Assembly: GCF_900103865.1 (NCBI RefSeq)
Contig: NZ_FNII01000011.1
Span: 37,933-101,932 of the forward strand
Direction of reading: 5' to 3'
Source: Vreelandella arcis
Lineage (GTDB): Bacteria; Pseudomonadota; Gammaproteobacteria; Pseudomonadales; Halomonadaceae
Length of the DNA: 64,000 nt
Part shown: piece after piece, positions 18,346 through 25,941 of the stretch
Position numbering within the stretch: position 1 is the first letter of the stretch
How the letters are laid out: each line of letters begins with the position of its first letter
The notes under the pieces: generated by a model
Seen by the model: the letters and a program-made list of their open reading frames with translations, nothing else
Told to the model about the DNA's origin: nothing
Database searches by the model: none
Translations under genes and position numbers: made by a program

Positions 18346-19436
18346 GCATTCGCTTAGACAATATCGCCAAGCACTTTGGCAATACCCAGGCCCTAGAACC
18401 GATCAGCCTGGATATTAACGAAGGTGAACTAGTCGGCTTACTCGGCCCTTCGGGGTCGGGCAAAACCACCTTGCTGCGGATCATCGCGGGCCTGGAAAAT
18501 GCCGACCGCACCGCCCAGCCGGGTAAGATTTTATTCGGTGAGCGTGACGTCACCCACGTACACGTGCGCGATCGCCGTATTGGCTTCGTGTTCCAGAATT
18601 ACGCACTGTTTCGGCATATGAGCGTTTACGACAACGTAGCATTTGGGCTTACGGTACTCTCGCGCAAGCATCGCCCCAGCAGCGGTGAAATTCGCGCCCG
18701 AGTGTATCGCCTGCTCGAAATGGTCAAACTTGAATCGTTTGCCAATCGCTACCCTGCCCAACTTTCGGGCGGTCAACAACAGCGCGTATCACTGGCCCGC
18801 GCGCTAGCCGTGGAGCCGGAGGTGTTACTGCTGGACGAGCCGTTTGGTGCCCTGGATGCCAAAGTGCGCCAGGAGCTGCGTCGCTGGCTGCGCCATCTGC
18901 ACGACGAACTCAATTTCACTAGCGTGTTCGTCACCCACGACCAGGAAGAAGCGCTGGAGTTATCTGACCGCGTGGTGGTGATGAGCAATGGCCGTATTGA
19001 GCAGATTGATACCCCTGATGCGCTCTACCGCTCACCCGCGAATCGCTTCGTATTTGAATTCCTGGGCGATGTTAATCACCTGGAAGGTAAAGTAAATAAC
19101 GCGGTACTAACCTGCGGCGACGCGCATTTACATGTGGATTTGCCCGACGGCCATGAAGAGCTCTTGCTACGCCCCCACGAAGTGCGCCTAACCCAGGCGC
19201 CGACAGCTGAGAGCCACCTACCGGTCACCATCACGGCAATCTCACCGGTGGGCGCAGAGGTACGCGTAGAGCTGGAAGCAGATTGGCTAGCCCAGCCGTG
19301 GTTAGCCACCGTGCGCCATACTGACTTTGAGCATCTCGAATTACAGCGCGGCCAGCGGCTCTATGCCCACCCGCGCCACTGGCGGCGCTTCCCGGAGTCA
19401 GTGTCGAAAGCGCCTGAGCAACGCCATGTGGCGTAA
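18342..19436 (+). CDS. cysA: Sulfate ABC transporter ATP-binding protein CysA
   Basis: CysA is the ATPase that drives the importer. The 364 residues comprise an ABC domain with Walker [14 protein letters not shown]-loop [14 protein letters not shown], signature [15 protein letters not shown] and Walker [15 protein letters not shown]. The H-loop is [12 protein letters not shown]-terminal TOBE-like regulatory region of about 120 residues includes [11 protein letters not shown] start at [13 protein letters not shown] (18342), which has GGGAGG 7 nt upstream and overlaps the cysW stop. An earlier in-frame ATG at 18252 lies inside cysW and adds residues foreign to the family. Confidence 0.95.
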   Translation: MSIRLDNIAKHFGNTQALEPISLDINEGELVGLLGPSGSGKTTLLRIIAGLENADRTAQPGKILFGERDVTHVHVRDRRIGFVFQNYALFRHMSVYDNVAFGLTVLSRKHRPSSGEIRARVYRLLEMVKLESFANRYPAQLSGGQQQRVSLARALAVEPEVLLLDEPFGALDAKVRQELRRWLRHLHDELNFTSVFVTHDQEEALELSDRVVVMSNGRIEQIDTPDALYRSPANRFVFEFLGDVNHLEGKVNNAVLTCGDAHLHVDLPDGHEELLLRPHEVRLTQAPTAESHLPVTITAISPVGAEVRVELEADWLAQPWLATVRHTDFEHLELQRGQRLYAHPRHWRRFPESVSKAPEQRHVA

Positions 19437-19447
19437 GGCCAACGCTT

Positions 19448-19468
19448 CTGCCCCCAAGTGGGGCAGTT
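19448..19468 (+). terminator. Weak hairpin after cysA
   Basis: CTGCCCC and GGGGCAG form a 7-bp stem with loop CAAGT, 11 nt after the cysA stop. It is followed by only two Ts, so it is a weak intrinsic terminator at best, or an mRNA-stabilising hairpin at the end of the sulfate operon. Confidence 0.4.
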
Positions 19469-19492
19469 AGCTTTCGTCGTTATCCAATTAAA

Positions 19493-20110
19493 TCAAAAGC
19501 GCATTTGCCTAAAGGTCAAGCTAACCCGAGGTTCTACCTCTTTCTTTGTTTTAGGCAGGCTATGTAACCAATATTGCTGCGTCGTGCCCTTCATTATCAG
19601 TAAACTTCCGTGCGCTAGATTAAGCGACACGCTCTCGCCTGTTTTTTTATGTTTAAACGAAAATTTTCTTTCGCCGCCTAAGGTCAATGCCCCGATTGAG
19701 CCATTTCCAACAAGGTCTTTTTCGGCATCACTGTGCCAACTCATGCCTTCGTCGCCTGCGTTATAAAAATTACACAGGCACGAATTGAACACGTCCCCGC
19801 TGTGGCTCTCCACTACCTGCTTAAGCTCACGTAAAAAATCCGGCCAAACTAACGCCACTTTTGTATACCCTGAGTACGAATAGGAGACTGGCTCATCTGC
19901 ATACCACGCCATTTTCCTCTTGGTAACAATCTCTTTCCCATAAATAAAAGCGCGATCATGCTCCCAGCTTAATTCGCTTAGGCATTTTCCTAAATACATA
20001 TCGGCGCTAACAGAGTCCAAGACGTTACCGTAGTAATAGGCTTCTCCGTCGTAGGGAAGCACATTAGTCAGCTTCATATCGTCGTTTTCAAACAGATCTG
20101 AATAACCCAT
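19493..20110 (-). CDS. alkB: AlkB-family 2-oxoglutarate/Fe(II) dioxygenase
   Basis: This is a predicted AlkB-type dioxygenase, which reverses N-alkyl lesions in nucleic acids by oxidative demethylation. In the 205 residues the core motif NFYNAGDEGMSWHSDAEKDL supplies the iron ligands H126 and D128. H183 (WLHSLPK) is the third ligand, and R195 and R201 (EPRVSLTFRQM) match the 2-oxoglutarate and substrate-side arginines. KRKMAWYADEPVSYSYSG corresponds to the nucleotide-recognition lid. ATG 20110 has AAAGG 8 nt upstream; an in-frame extension to 20152 lacks family resemblance. It stands alone, without ada, so it is not obviously part of an adaptive-response operon. Confidence 0.88.
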   Translation of the reverse strand: MGYSDLFENDDMKLTNVLPYDGEAYYYGNVLDSVSADMYLGKCLSELSWEHDRAFIYGKEIVTKRKMAWYADEPVSYSYSGYTKVALVWPDFLRELKQVVESHSGDVFNSCLCNFYNAGDEGMSWHSDAEKDLVGNGSIGALTLGGERKFSFKHKKTGESVSLNLAHGSLLIMKGTTQQYWLHSLPKTKKEVEPRVSLTFRQMRF

Positions 20111-20322
20111 AGCAATACCTTTTCTGTGCCCGCCAGGCGGAGCCGCGCCCACTCATTGCCAAAAAATGTGCAGCCGCTCATAATCCCAGATTGCTTCACT
20201 GCGTTCGCAAAGAGAGCGCTGTGTCATTACCGAGAAGCGAAGCGGCGATCTTAGATTGCGTAAGCATACCGCCAACAAGCTACCCGCGTTATACTGACGT
20301 TTTAGCCATAGCGGAGAACCTA

Positions 20323-20916
20323 ATGTTACGGCGTCACTTTGTTACTTTATCGGGAGCCTTGCTGGCCAGCGTTTGGTTAGCAGGCTGTGCAAGCCCTCAC
20401 TATTTACAGCTTTCACCCGAGCGCTCCACTCAGGTCGCTTCAGTAGGCCAAGGCCAAGCGATCACCGTGGTCGCGCAGGATGGGCGCGGTAGCGAAGTGA
20501 TTGGCAGCCGTGCAGGCGGTGGCATGTCTACCGCGCAAATTACCGTCAATAGCCATGAAATCATTCCGCGCTTGCAGCAGGAAGCTGAGCGCGCGGTTGA
20601 AGACATGGGGTTTACCGCTACCCGTGAAGCAGCAGAAGGACGGCCTAGCTTAACGTTGGAGCTGGCAAGCCTTTCTTACAGGCAAGGCAACAGCGACCAG
20701 CCCTTGATCGATGAAGCACAGCTGGAGGGCGTACTGCGCGCCATTGCGCGCAATGACGGAACCACCTACACAGGTACTTATACCTCACGGCGGAGCCAGG
20801 AATACGCCTTTAAGCCTGATAAAGACACCAATACGCGAATGCTCAACGACCTGCTGAGTGACGCGCTAAATCGTGCCTTTAGCGATCCGGATCTCGGCCA
20901 GTTGCTGGCTCGTTAA
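20323..20916 (+). CDS. YajG-like outer-membrane lipoprotein
   Basis: This is a predicted lipoprotein of 197 residues with a lipobox LAGC at C22; the residue after Cys is Ala, compatible with outer-membrane sorting. The mature part (VASVGQGQAITVVAQDGRGSEVIG and LTLELASLSYRQG) resembles the YajG family of unknown function, which in enterobacteria sits next to ampG. No ampG is adjacent here. I start at ATG 20323 (GGAG about 7 nt upstream), because an upstream in-frame start at 20191 would place 44 residues before the signal peptide. Confidence 0.75.
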   Translation: MLRRHFVTLSGALLASVWLAGCASPHYLQLSPERSTQVASVGQGQAITVVAQDGRGSEVIGSRAGGGMSTAQITVNSHEIIPRLQQEAERAVEDMGFTATREAAEGRPSLTLELASLSYRQGNSDQPLIDEAQLEGVLRAIARNDGTTYTGTYTSRRSQEYAFKPDKDTNTRMLNDLLSDALNRAFSDPDLGQLLAR

Positions 20917-20965
20917 GCGCGCAACTGCTGTTATTAGCGTACCGTTTAGTGCGTCAGCCGTATGG

Positions 20966-21598
20966 CTAATTCAACGGCCCACGACGCACTAATCGCCATA
21001 TCTTCTCGCACAACCCCCGGTCATCTGGCTCGCTTTCTTCTAACAGCGTCAGCCGGAAGTTGGGCGACAATAGCGTCTCGACTTCTTGATTGGCGACGCT
21101 GTAAGGCGGCCCCGATTCGCCCCCTTCGTGGGTCAAGCTCACCAGTAGCCCTTTAGCCCCTGGGGGAACCAATTGGGCAAGGTGAAATGCATAACGCTGA
21201 CGCGTTGCTTCAGGCAGCGCAATCAGTGCGGCACGATCATAGAACGCACCCACTTCGGCAGCCTGCTGAATATGCAGATGGAAAAAGTCGCCGCACCACA
21301 GCTCAATGCTGCCTTGGCGACTGATGTTAAATCCCGCTTGTTGATAGCGCGATACCGGGGTCGTCGCTTCGGCGAGAAACTGCTCGATCGCTTCAGGAGC
21401 CACTTCAATGCCCAGCACCGGGTGGCCGGCCTGGGCGAGCCAGCGCATATCAAGGGTTTTGCCGCATAAAGGCACCAGCACCTTGGCGCGATCCGGCACG
21501 GCAAGCGAGGGCCAGTAGCGTTCTAGCGCCGGATGCGGCTGAGATAAATGGAAGCCAACGCGGCCTTCCTGCCACCTTGCACGCCAAAGATCAATCAT
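20966..21598 (-). CDS. tpm: Thiopurine S-methyltransferase
   Basis: This is an SAM-dependent methyltransferase of the TPMT family with 210 residues, the usual bacterial length. In bacteria this family is linked to methylation of selenium and tellurium species; the natural substrate here is unknown. The N-terminus WRARWQEGRVGFHLSQPHP is characteristic. The SAM site is VLVPLCGKTLDMRWLAQAGH with acidic end GIEVAPEAIEQF, followed by ELWCGDFFHL, YDRAALIALP and a C-terminal GPPYSVANQEV. It reads toward the convergent YajG-like gene. Confidence 0.93.
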   Translation of the reverse strand: MIDLWRARWQEGRVGFHLSQPHPALERYWPSLAVPDRAKVLVPLCGKTLDMRWLAQAGHPVLGIEVAPEAIEQFLAEATTPVSRYQQAGFNISRQGSIELWCGDFFHLHIQQAAEVGAFYDRAALIALPEATRQRYAFHLAQLVPPGAKGLLVSLTHEGGESGPPYSVANQEVETLLSPNFRLTLLEESEPDDRGLCEKIWRLVRRGPLN

Positions 21599-21615
21599 TA
21601 TCGTTCAATCACCCA

Positions 21616-22251
21616 TTAAAACCAGCGGTCACGCTTTTTACGCCGACGCGGCAAATGCGGAACAATCAGCCCAACCACTAGGCCGGCACCTGCCACACCC
21701 CCGCCGTACATAAAGTAGCGTATGAGCAAGTCTTCCTCCTGGGTATCGAGCCGTGCTTGCAGGGCGCGCACCTGCTCACTCGCTTCATCAGCATCGCTGC
21801 CCAACTGGTTATTGCGCGCTTCTAACTGATCAATGCGCTGCTCACGGGCATCCAGCGTCGTGCGCATGGTCTCCACGCGCTGTTCCCATTGTTCATTGAT
21901 GCCATCCAATTCATCGGTCAACGCTTCGACCCGAGATTCCAGCTCGGGAAGTTGCTCGGTTGCACTGGGCGTTTGCTGCAACTCATCGCTTAAAATCCAT
22001 ACGACGTCACCACCGTCGCCGCGCACACGCGTATAGTCACCGCTGGTTTCCAATACCTGAACCTGTTCCCCGGCGGTGAGCGTTCCCACAATGCGGTACC
22101 CATCGGTGGGGCCACTGCGCACAAAGGTAGACAGTTCATCGGATACCCAGGCGTCATTGTCTGACTGCGCTGCGGCGTTAACACACCACACACTAACCAA
22201 TACACCGGCCGCAACGGCCCGGTAACGATGACAAAATTGAGTTGCTCGCAT
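21616..22251 (-). CDS. SH3-domain protein with C-terminal membrane anchor (YgiM-like)
   Basis: This 211-residue envelope protein has a signal peptide ending AAA-QS and a bacterial SH3 domain (STFVRSGPTDGYRIVGTLTA through VVWILSDELQQ). A long coiled coil with heptads spans about residues 100-170, and a single C-terminal membrane span (FMYGGGVAGAGLVVGLIVP) precedes a basic tail HLPRRRKKRDRWF. This is the order of the YgiM family, whose exact role is unknown. ATG 22251 is chosen because it begins just before the signal peptide. The longer frame to 22359 overlaps the DUF1820 gene. Confidence 0.82.
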   Translation of the reverse strand: MRATQFCHRYRAVAAGVLVSVWCVNAAAQSDNDAWVSDELSTFVRSGPTDGYRIVGTLTAGEQVQVLETSGDYTRVRGDGGDVVWILSDELQQTPSATEQLPELESRVEALTDELDGINEQWEQRVETMRTTLDAREQRIDQLEARNNQLGSDADEASEQVRALQARLDTQEEDLLIRYFMYGGGVAGAGLVVGLIVPHLPRRRKKRDRWF

Positions 22252-22300
22252 AACGTAATGTCCTAATTGAAACGCTGCCCAACGGGCAGCACTAGCATGA

Positions 22301-22627
22301 CTATTCCCCGCGCGGCGGCAGCGAAAAAGGCCGTGGAAACTCTGCCACTTGCGCGTCACTTTTGACCGCTTTCAAAGGCCCCTCGCGCTCTACTTCATCG
22401 ATACGCACGATCGCATTGAGCGGCAGATAGCTTCGCTTAACGCCTTCAAAAGTGTGCTGTAACTTTTCACTTGCAGGATCGACCACCACCCGCGATGTAT
22501 CTTCAAAGACAAACTCCTCGACTTCAATAAAGCCCCAGAGTTCGCTTTGAAATATCTCGCGAACGTATAAATCCCAAATTTCACCCTGTTGGTGCACTAC
22601 CACTCGGTAAATCGGCTTGGCCGCCAT
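22301..22627 (-). CDS. DUF1820 family protein
   Basis: This is a 108-residue, probably cytosolic protein that fits the conserved DUF1820 family of gammaproteobacteria, whose function is unknown. It begins MAAKPIYRVVVHQQGEIWDL and has the family-like segments GFIEVEEFVFED, DPASEKLQHTFEGV and YLPLNAIVRIDEVE. No membrane segments, cysteines or recognisable catalytic motif are visible. It precedes the SH3-anchor gene on the same strand by 49 nt and may share its transcript. Confidence 0.75.
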   Translation of the reverse strand: MAAKPIYRVVVHQQGEIWDLYVREIFQSELWGFIEVEEFVFEDTSRVVVDPASEKLQHTFEGVKRSYLPLNAIVRIDEVEREGPLKAVKSDAQVAEFPRPFSLPPRGE

Positions 22628-23119
22628 GTTGGCCTTTCCCTCTTGCCGCTAGAACATTATATAGACCGCCTAGCCTAACATAGTGGGGCTAGCAAGCGTT
22701 TGCCGTGTGGACAACCTCAACAGAGCAGAACCTGCTAACCTGTGAGATGATGACATTATCGGTTTTGATTTTTATGTTGGTATTCGACCCGAAGCGCACC
22801 AAGAAAGCAGTAGCCAAATGCTTTCCGAAAGAGGTGGTCGAGGCCGACGGCTTTACTAGGTGCTGCGGGGTGTATTCACGCCGCCGCTTGGTCAGCCGCT
22901 CGGAAATCCCCGATGAGACGGTAGACCATCCCTACGTTGAGTCTCATCAGTTGGCCTCTCCATGGAAAAAACCGTTACCCACTGGACGGCATTTGGCACC
23001 CATTGGAGACTGGTCTATTTTAGTGGCGAAAAGGCTCCTACCCTTCGCGATTTACTAAAATCTCAAGAACATCTCGACTTTTATGTATAATTCCCGCTCA
23101 CCTGGGACAAGGATTCACC
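22628..23119. other. 492-nt region without an assignable gene
   Basis: The gap separates the minus-strand DUF1820 gene from the plus-strand 680-residue gene. A 117-codon open frame (22705-23058, plus) has a short hydrophobic stretch followed by Lys/Arg-rich sequence. I recognise no family in it, it has no convincing ribosome-binding site, and I do not call it a gene. A remnant of a lost gene is possible. The right end holds the promoter-like TATAAT and the AAGGA site of the next gene. Confidence 0.5.
23086..23091 (+). promoter_or_regulatory. Consensus -10 box upstream of the 680-residue gene
   Basis: TATAAT, directly preceded by TG, lies 28 nt before the GTG start at 23120. No good -35 hexamer sits 16-18 nt upstream, so it may act as an extended -10-like promoter or need an activator. 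Confidence 0.45.
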
Positions 23120-25162
23120 GTGACGACCGATCAACAGCCAACAACGCCAGACGATAATTTAAACGGGCTGCTGACCAACTTTGACGACGCCGTGCGTCTG
23201 CTTACTCAGGCGCCCGCGGTCTCAAAACCTGCGAAGCTACCATGCGTTTTAGACACCGCACGCCAACTGTTGATGCAAGACGGTGGTGCGGAAGTAATAG
23301 AGGAACGTGCGCAGGCTTACGAATCTGCAGGTATTTTTTGGGGCTCCGATTGGGAAGCTCCTCAGTATTTGGTGCCCACGCTCACCCCCTTTTCGCTCAA
23401 AAGCACCGACCCCAACGTTGTGGTGATAGAAGCGCTTAGCGAATTGCGTTTGCTGGCCGTGGCGAAAGGTGATTACGAGCATCCGTTGGTCTCCCAAGAA
23501 TTTGCTCACCATTATCTCACTCAGGTAATGGCGATTAATCTATGGCTTCTGTTTACCGCTCCAAGCGAAGCGGAACGCGAACAACAGGGTCACTTAGCGA
23601 CCATCCCGCGTCAGCTTTTCCAATACTTGGCTGAGCGGATTGGCTACGAACACATCGTCGACCAATTAATCGACGAGATCTGGCGAATTCTCAAGCAGCG
23701 CCCGATCCAGGTCGAATCCATCAAGCAGATGATTACCCAAATCGCCCTTTGCCAGGTCAATCCCGAAATCGACCTGGGATCCAGCGGCCAGGGGGCCGAC
23801 CGTTTGGTAAGCTCGCTCTACGGCCCCACCCAGGCGTGCCGAGAAGACCCCGGGGTCGACATCTACCGCGACCGACTGGAGCGTATGGATCAAGCCGCGC
23901 TCCAGGCTGAATCGACAGGCTTTGCCCGTGCGATGCACGATACCGGGCTGGTATCGCCTTACCACGCCGTGCTGTTACGCCATTTGCTTGAAGAAGGCGA
24001 CCACCTTCTGTCTGAAGCATTCGGGCTTTCATCCACCGGTCGCGACTGCCTGCTGTGCTACCGCGAACTGGTTCATGCCTTGATTCGGGGCAGCGTTTAC
24101 CCGGCCACTTCGCAGGCAGTTTATGGGCTGGCGTTAATGCTTGAGCGCGGCATTCTTTATCAGCCCCCGGTCGCCCCGGCGATGTGGCGGCAGCTAAATT
24201 TACCTCTCTCTGAATGGTCCCAAGCACGGCTTAACATCGCCTATGGCGAGGCTGCATCGCCCCGAGCACGCTTGTTGGAAGGTGTGCTGTGCATGCTGGG
24301 TCTGCCGCTGGGCGTTGGGCAAGGCAACAACCCTACCTGCCAGTCGGCACGTGCACTGTCGATGTGGGCCTACAATGACCCCGACTATTTATTGCAAATG
24401 GTCGCCTGGGCCGCGCGGGATGACGAAATCATCATGCACTTCGAAGGCCAGGCTATCTCGTCGATGGCGAGTCTCTCAGGTGTCGCCACCGAATTGCCCA
24501 TGGATCTTGACCCGGTTTCGTTGATTGTCGTACCGCATCTGGATCGTATTTATGCAGAGATGGGCCGTCGCTGCGTTGGCCGTGAGGGCGACCCTCACCG
24601 CTGGGTAAACCCAGAATTTCACGGTTGGTGGTCGGGCCGGGGCTTCCGCATCAATGTCGATGTAGGCTCCGGCCAGTTAACCGACATCGATGACTTTATT
24701 CGCCATTTTTATGCCAGCTATCACCCTTACTACAACGGTAACCAGCCGCTGATACATCCTCAGCCGGCGGGTATCGCGGTGACCGACAGCGCGGCCCGCT
24801 TCATTGGCTGGCATGCCATTACTATTCTACGCGCCTCGCTCGACCCTAATGATGTTATGCGCATTTACTTCTACAACCCTAATAATGATAGCGGTCAGGA
24901 TTGGGGCGGTGGCGTTAAAGTGAGTACCGCAGGCCACGGCGAACGCTTTGGCGAAGCCTCGCTACCCTTTGCTCAATTTGTCTCGCGCCTCTACATCTAC
25001 CATTATGACCCGCTTGAGCGCGGTGAACTGGCAACGGTCGCTGAAGACGAACTGAACACCGTGAAGCGTTATTTACAGCAAAGCTGGGGCGCAGAACGGC
25101 TACCTTCCACAGACCTACAAGCCAACGAAGGCCCCAACCACAACCCGCTTTACGACTCATGA
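23120..25162 (+). CDS. Uncharacterised 680-residue protein with a papain-like Cys/His/Asn signature
   Basis: I do not recognise this protein as a named family. Starting at GTG with AAGGA 6 nt upstream, it encodes 680 residues without signal peptide or membrane spans, so it is probably cytosolic. Residues 1-390 look mainly helical. From about 395 a possible papain fold appears. QGNNPTCQSARALSMWA places Q401 six residues before C407, as Q19 and C25 are spaced in papain. FIGWHAITIL supplies H565, and IYFYNPNNDSGQDWGGGVKV supplies N586, like the His159/Asn175 strands. The intervening region holds several conserved-looking aromatic/His stretches (HRWVNPEFHGWW). Its end overlaps tlyA by 4 nt (ATGA), implying translational coupling with an rRNA methyltransferase. 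A peptidase or transglutaminase-like role is inference; an inactive scaffold is also possible. Confidence 0.8.
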   Translation: MTTDQQPTTPDDNLNGLLTNFDDAVRLLTQAPAVSKPAKLPCVLDTARQLLMQDGGAEVIEERAQAYESAGIFWGSDWEAPQYLVPTLTPFSLKSTDPNVVVIEALSELRLLAVAKGDYEHPLVSQEFAHHYLTQVMAINLWLLFTAPSEAEREQQGHLATIPRQLFQYLAERIGYEHIVDQLIDEIWRILKQRPIQVESIKQMITQIALCQVNPEIDLGSSGQGADRLVSSLYGPTQACREDPGVDIYRDRLERMDQAALQAESTGFARAMHDTGLVSPYHAVLLRHLLEEGDHLLSEAFGLSSTGRDCLLCYRELVHALIRGSVYPATSQAVYGLALMLERGILYQPPVAPAMWRQLNLPLSEWSQARLNIAYGEAASPRARLLEGVLCMLGLPLGVGQGNNPTCQSARALSMWAYNDPDYLLQMVAWAARDDEIIMHFEGQAISSMASLSGVATELPMDLDPVSLIVVPHLDRIYAEMGRRCVGREGDPHRWVNPEFHGWWSGRGFRINVDVGSGQLTDIDDFIRHFYASYHPYYNGNQPLIHPQPAGIAVTDSAARFIGWHAITILRASLDPNDVMRIYFYNPNNDSGQDWGGGVKVSTAGHGERFGEASLPFAQFVSRLYIYHYDPLERGELATVAEDELNTVKRYLQQSWGAERLPSTDLQANEGPNHNPLYDS

Positions 25163-25941
25163 TGCGACTTGACCAACTGCTCGTCAGCCAAGGGCTGGCG
25201 AGTTCGCGTACCCGTGCGCAACGACTCATTCGCCACGGCCGCGTATCTCTCCCCAACACTGATCAGACACTCACCAAGCCGAGCGAAAAGTGGCCCGAAG
25301 ACACCCCCTTTCAGGTCACACCGGATCCAGAAGAACGCTACGTTTCTCGCGCGGGTCTAAAGCTTGAAGCGCTGCTCGACGCGCTATCACTACGGCTTGA
25401 CGGGCTCAACGTGCTTGATGTGGGGCAATCCACCGGCGGTTTCAGCGACTGCGCTCTGCAGGCCGGTGCACGCCATGTGGTCGGCATTGAAGTGGGCCAC
25501 GGCCAGTTAGACGCCAGCCTACGTAGCGACCCGCGAATTACCTGCCTGGAAGGCATCAACGCCCGCGCCATGCGCCATGAGACCGCCCTTCAACAGGCAC
25601 TCATTGAGCATCCCATCGACTTGGCCGTTATGGATGTGTCATTCATCTCGCAGACCTTGATACTACCTGAGCTAGCGGCCTTATTACCGACTAATGGTCG
25701 GCTCTTTTCGCTAGTTAAACCGCAGTTTGAACTCACCGCAAAAGCGCTCGACAAGCGCGGCGTGATCCGTGATCCGCAGTATTTTCCGCAGGTAGAACAA
25801 CGCCTGCGGGAGGCCTGCCAATCTGCAGGATTGGTCGTGAAGCATTGGCAAGCCAGCCCCATTACTGGCGGCGATGGCAATCGCGAGTTTCTGCTCTATG
25901 CGCAAAAGACCGGCACGCAAGCAACAGGCCCTAACGATTAG
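25159..25941 (+). CDS. tlyA: TlyA-family rRNA 2'-O-methyltransferase
   Basis: TlyA enzymes methylate ribose 2'-OH groups of 16S/23S rRNA; many databases still call them haemolysin A. In 260 residues there is an N-terminal S4 RNA-binding domain (MRLDQLLVSQGLASSRTRAQ), the linker YVSRAGLKLEALLDAL and an FtsJ-like SAM site LNVLDVGQSTGGFSDCALQAG. DVSFIS and VKPQFEL contribute the Asp and Lys of the catalytic set. Two adjacent ATGs start it; the first overlaps the stop of the upstream 680-residue gene. The 3' end overlaps the convergent channel gene by 11 nt. Confidence 0.92.
   Translation: MMRLDQLLVSQGLASSRTRAQRLIRHGRVSLPNTDQTLTKPSEKWPEDTPFQVTPDPEERYVSRAGLKLEALLDALSLRLDGLNVLDVGQSTGGFSDCALQAGARHVVGIEVGHGQLDASLRSDPRITCLEGINARAMRHETALQQALIEHPIDLAVMDVSFISQTLILPELAALLPTNGRLFSLVKPQFELTAKALDKRGVIRDPQYFPQVEQRLREACQSAGLVVKHWQASPITGGDGNREFLLYAQKTGTQATGPND

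Noticed and set aside
22705..23058. 117-codon open frame before the 680-residue gene.
   Set aside because: No ribosome-binding site, no recognisable family, and mixed composition; described only as part of the gap.
25159..25941. Haemolysin.
   Set aside because: The S4 plus FtsJ-type domain order identifies an rRNA methyltransferase; the haemolysin label is historical.
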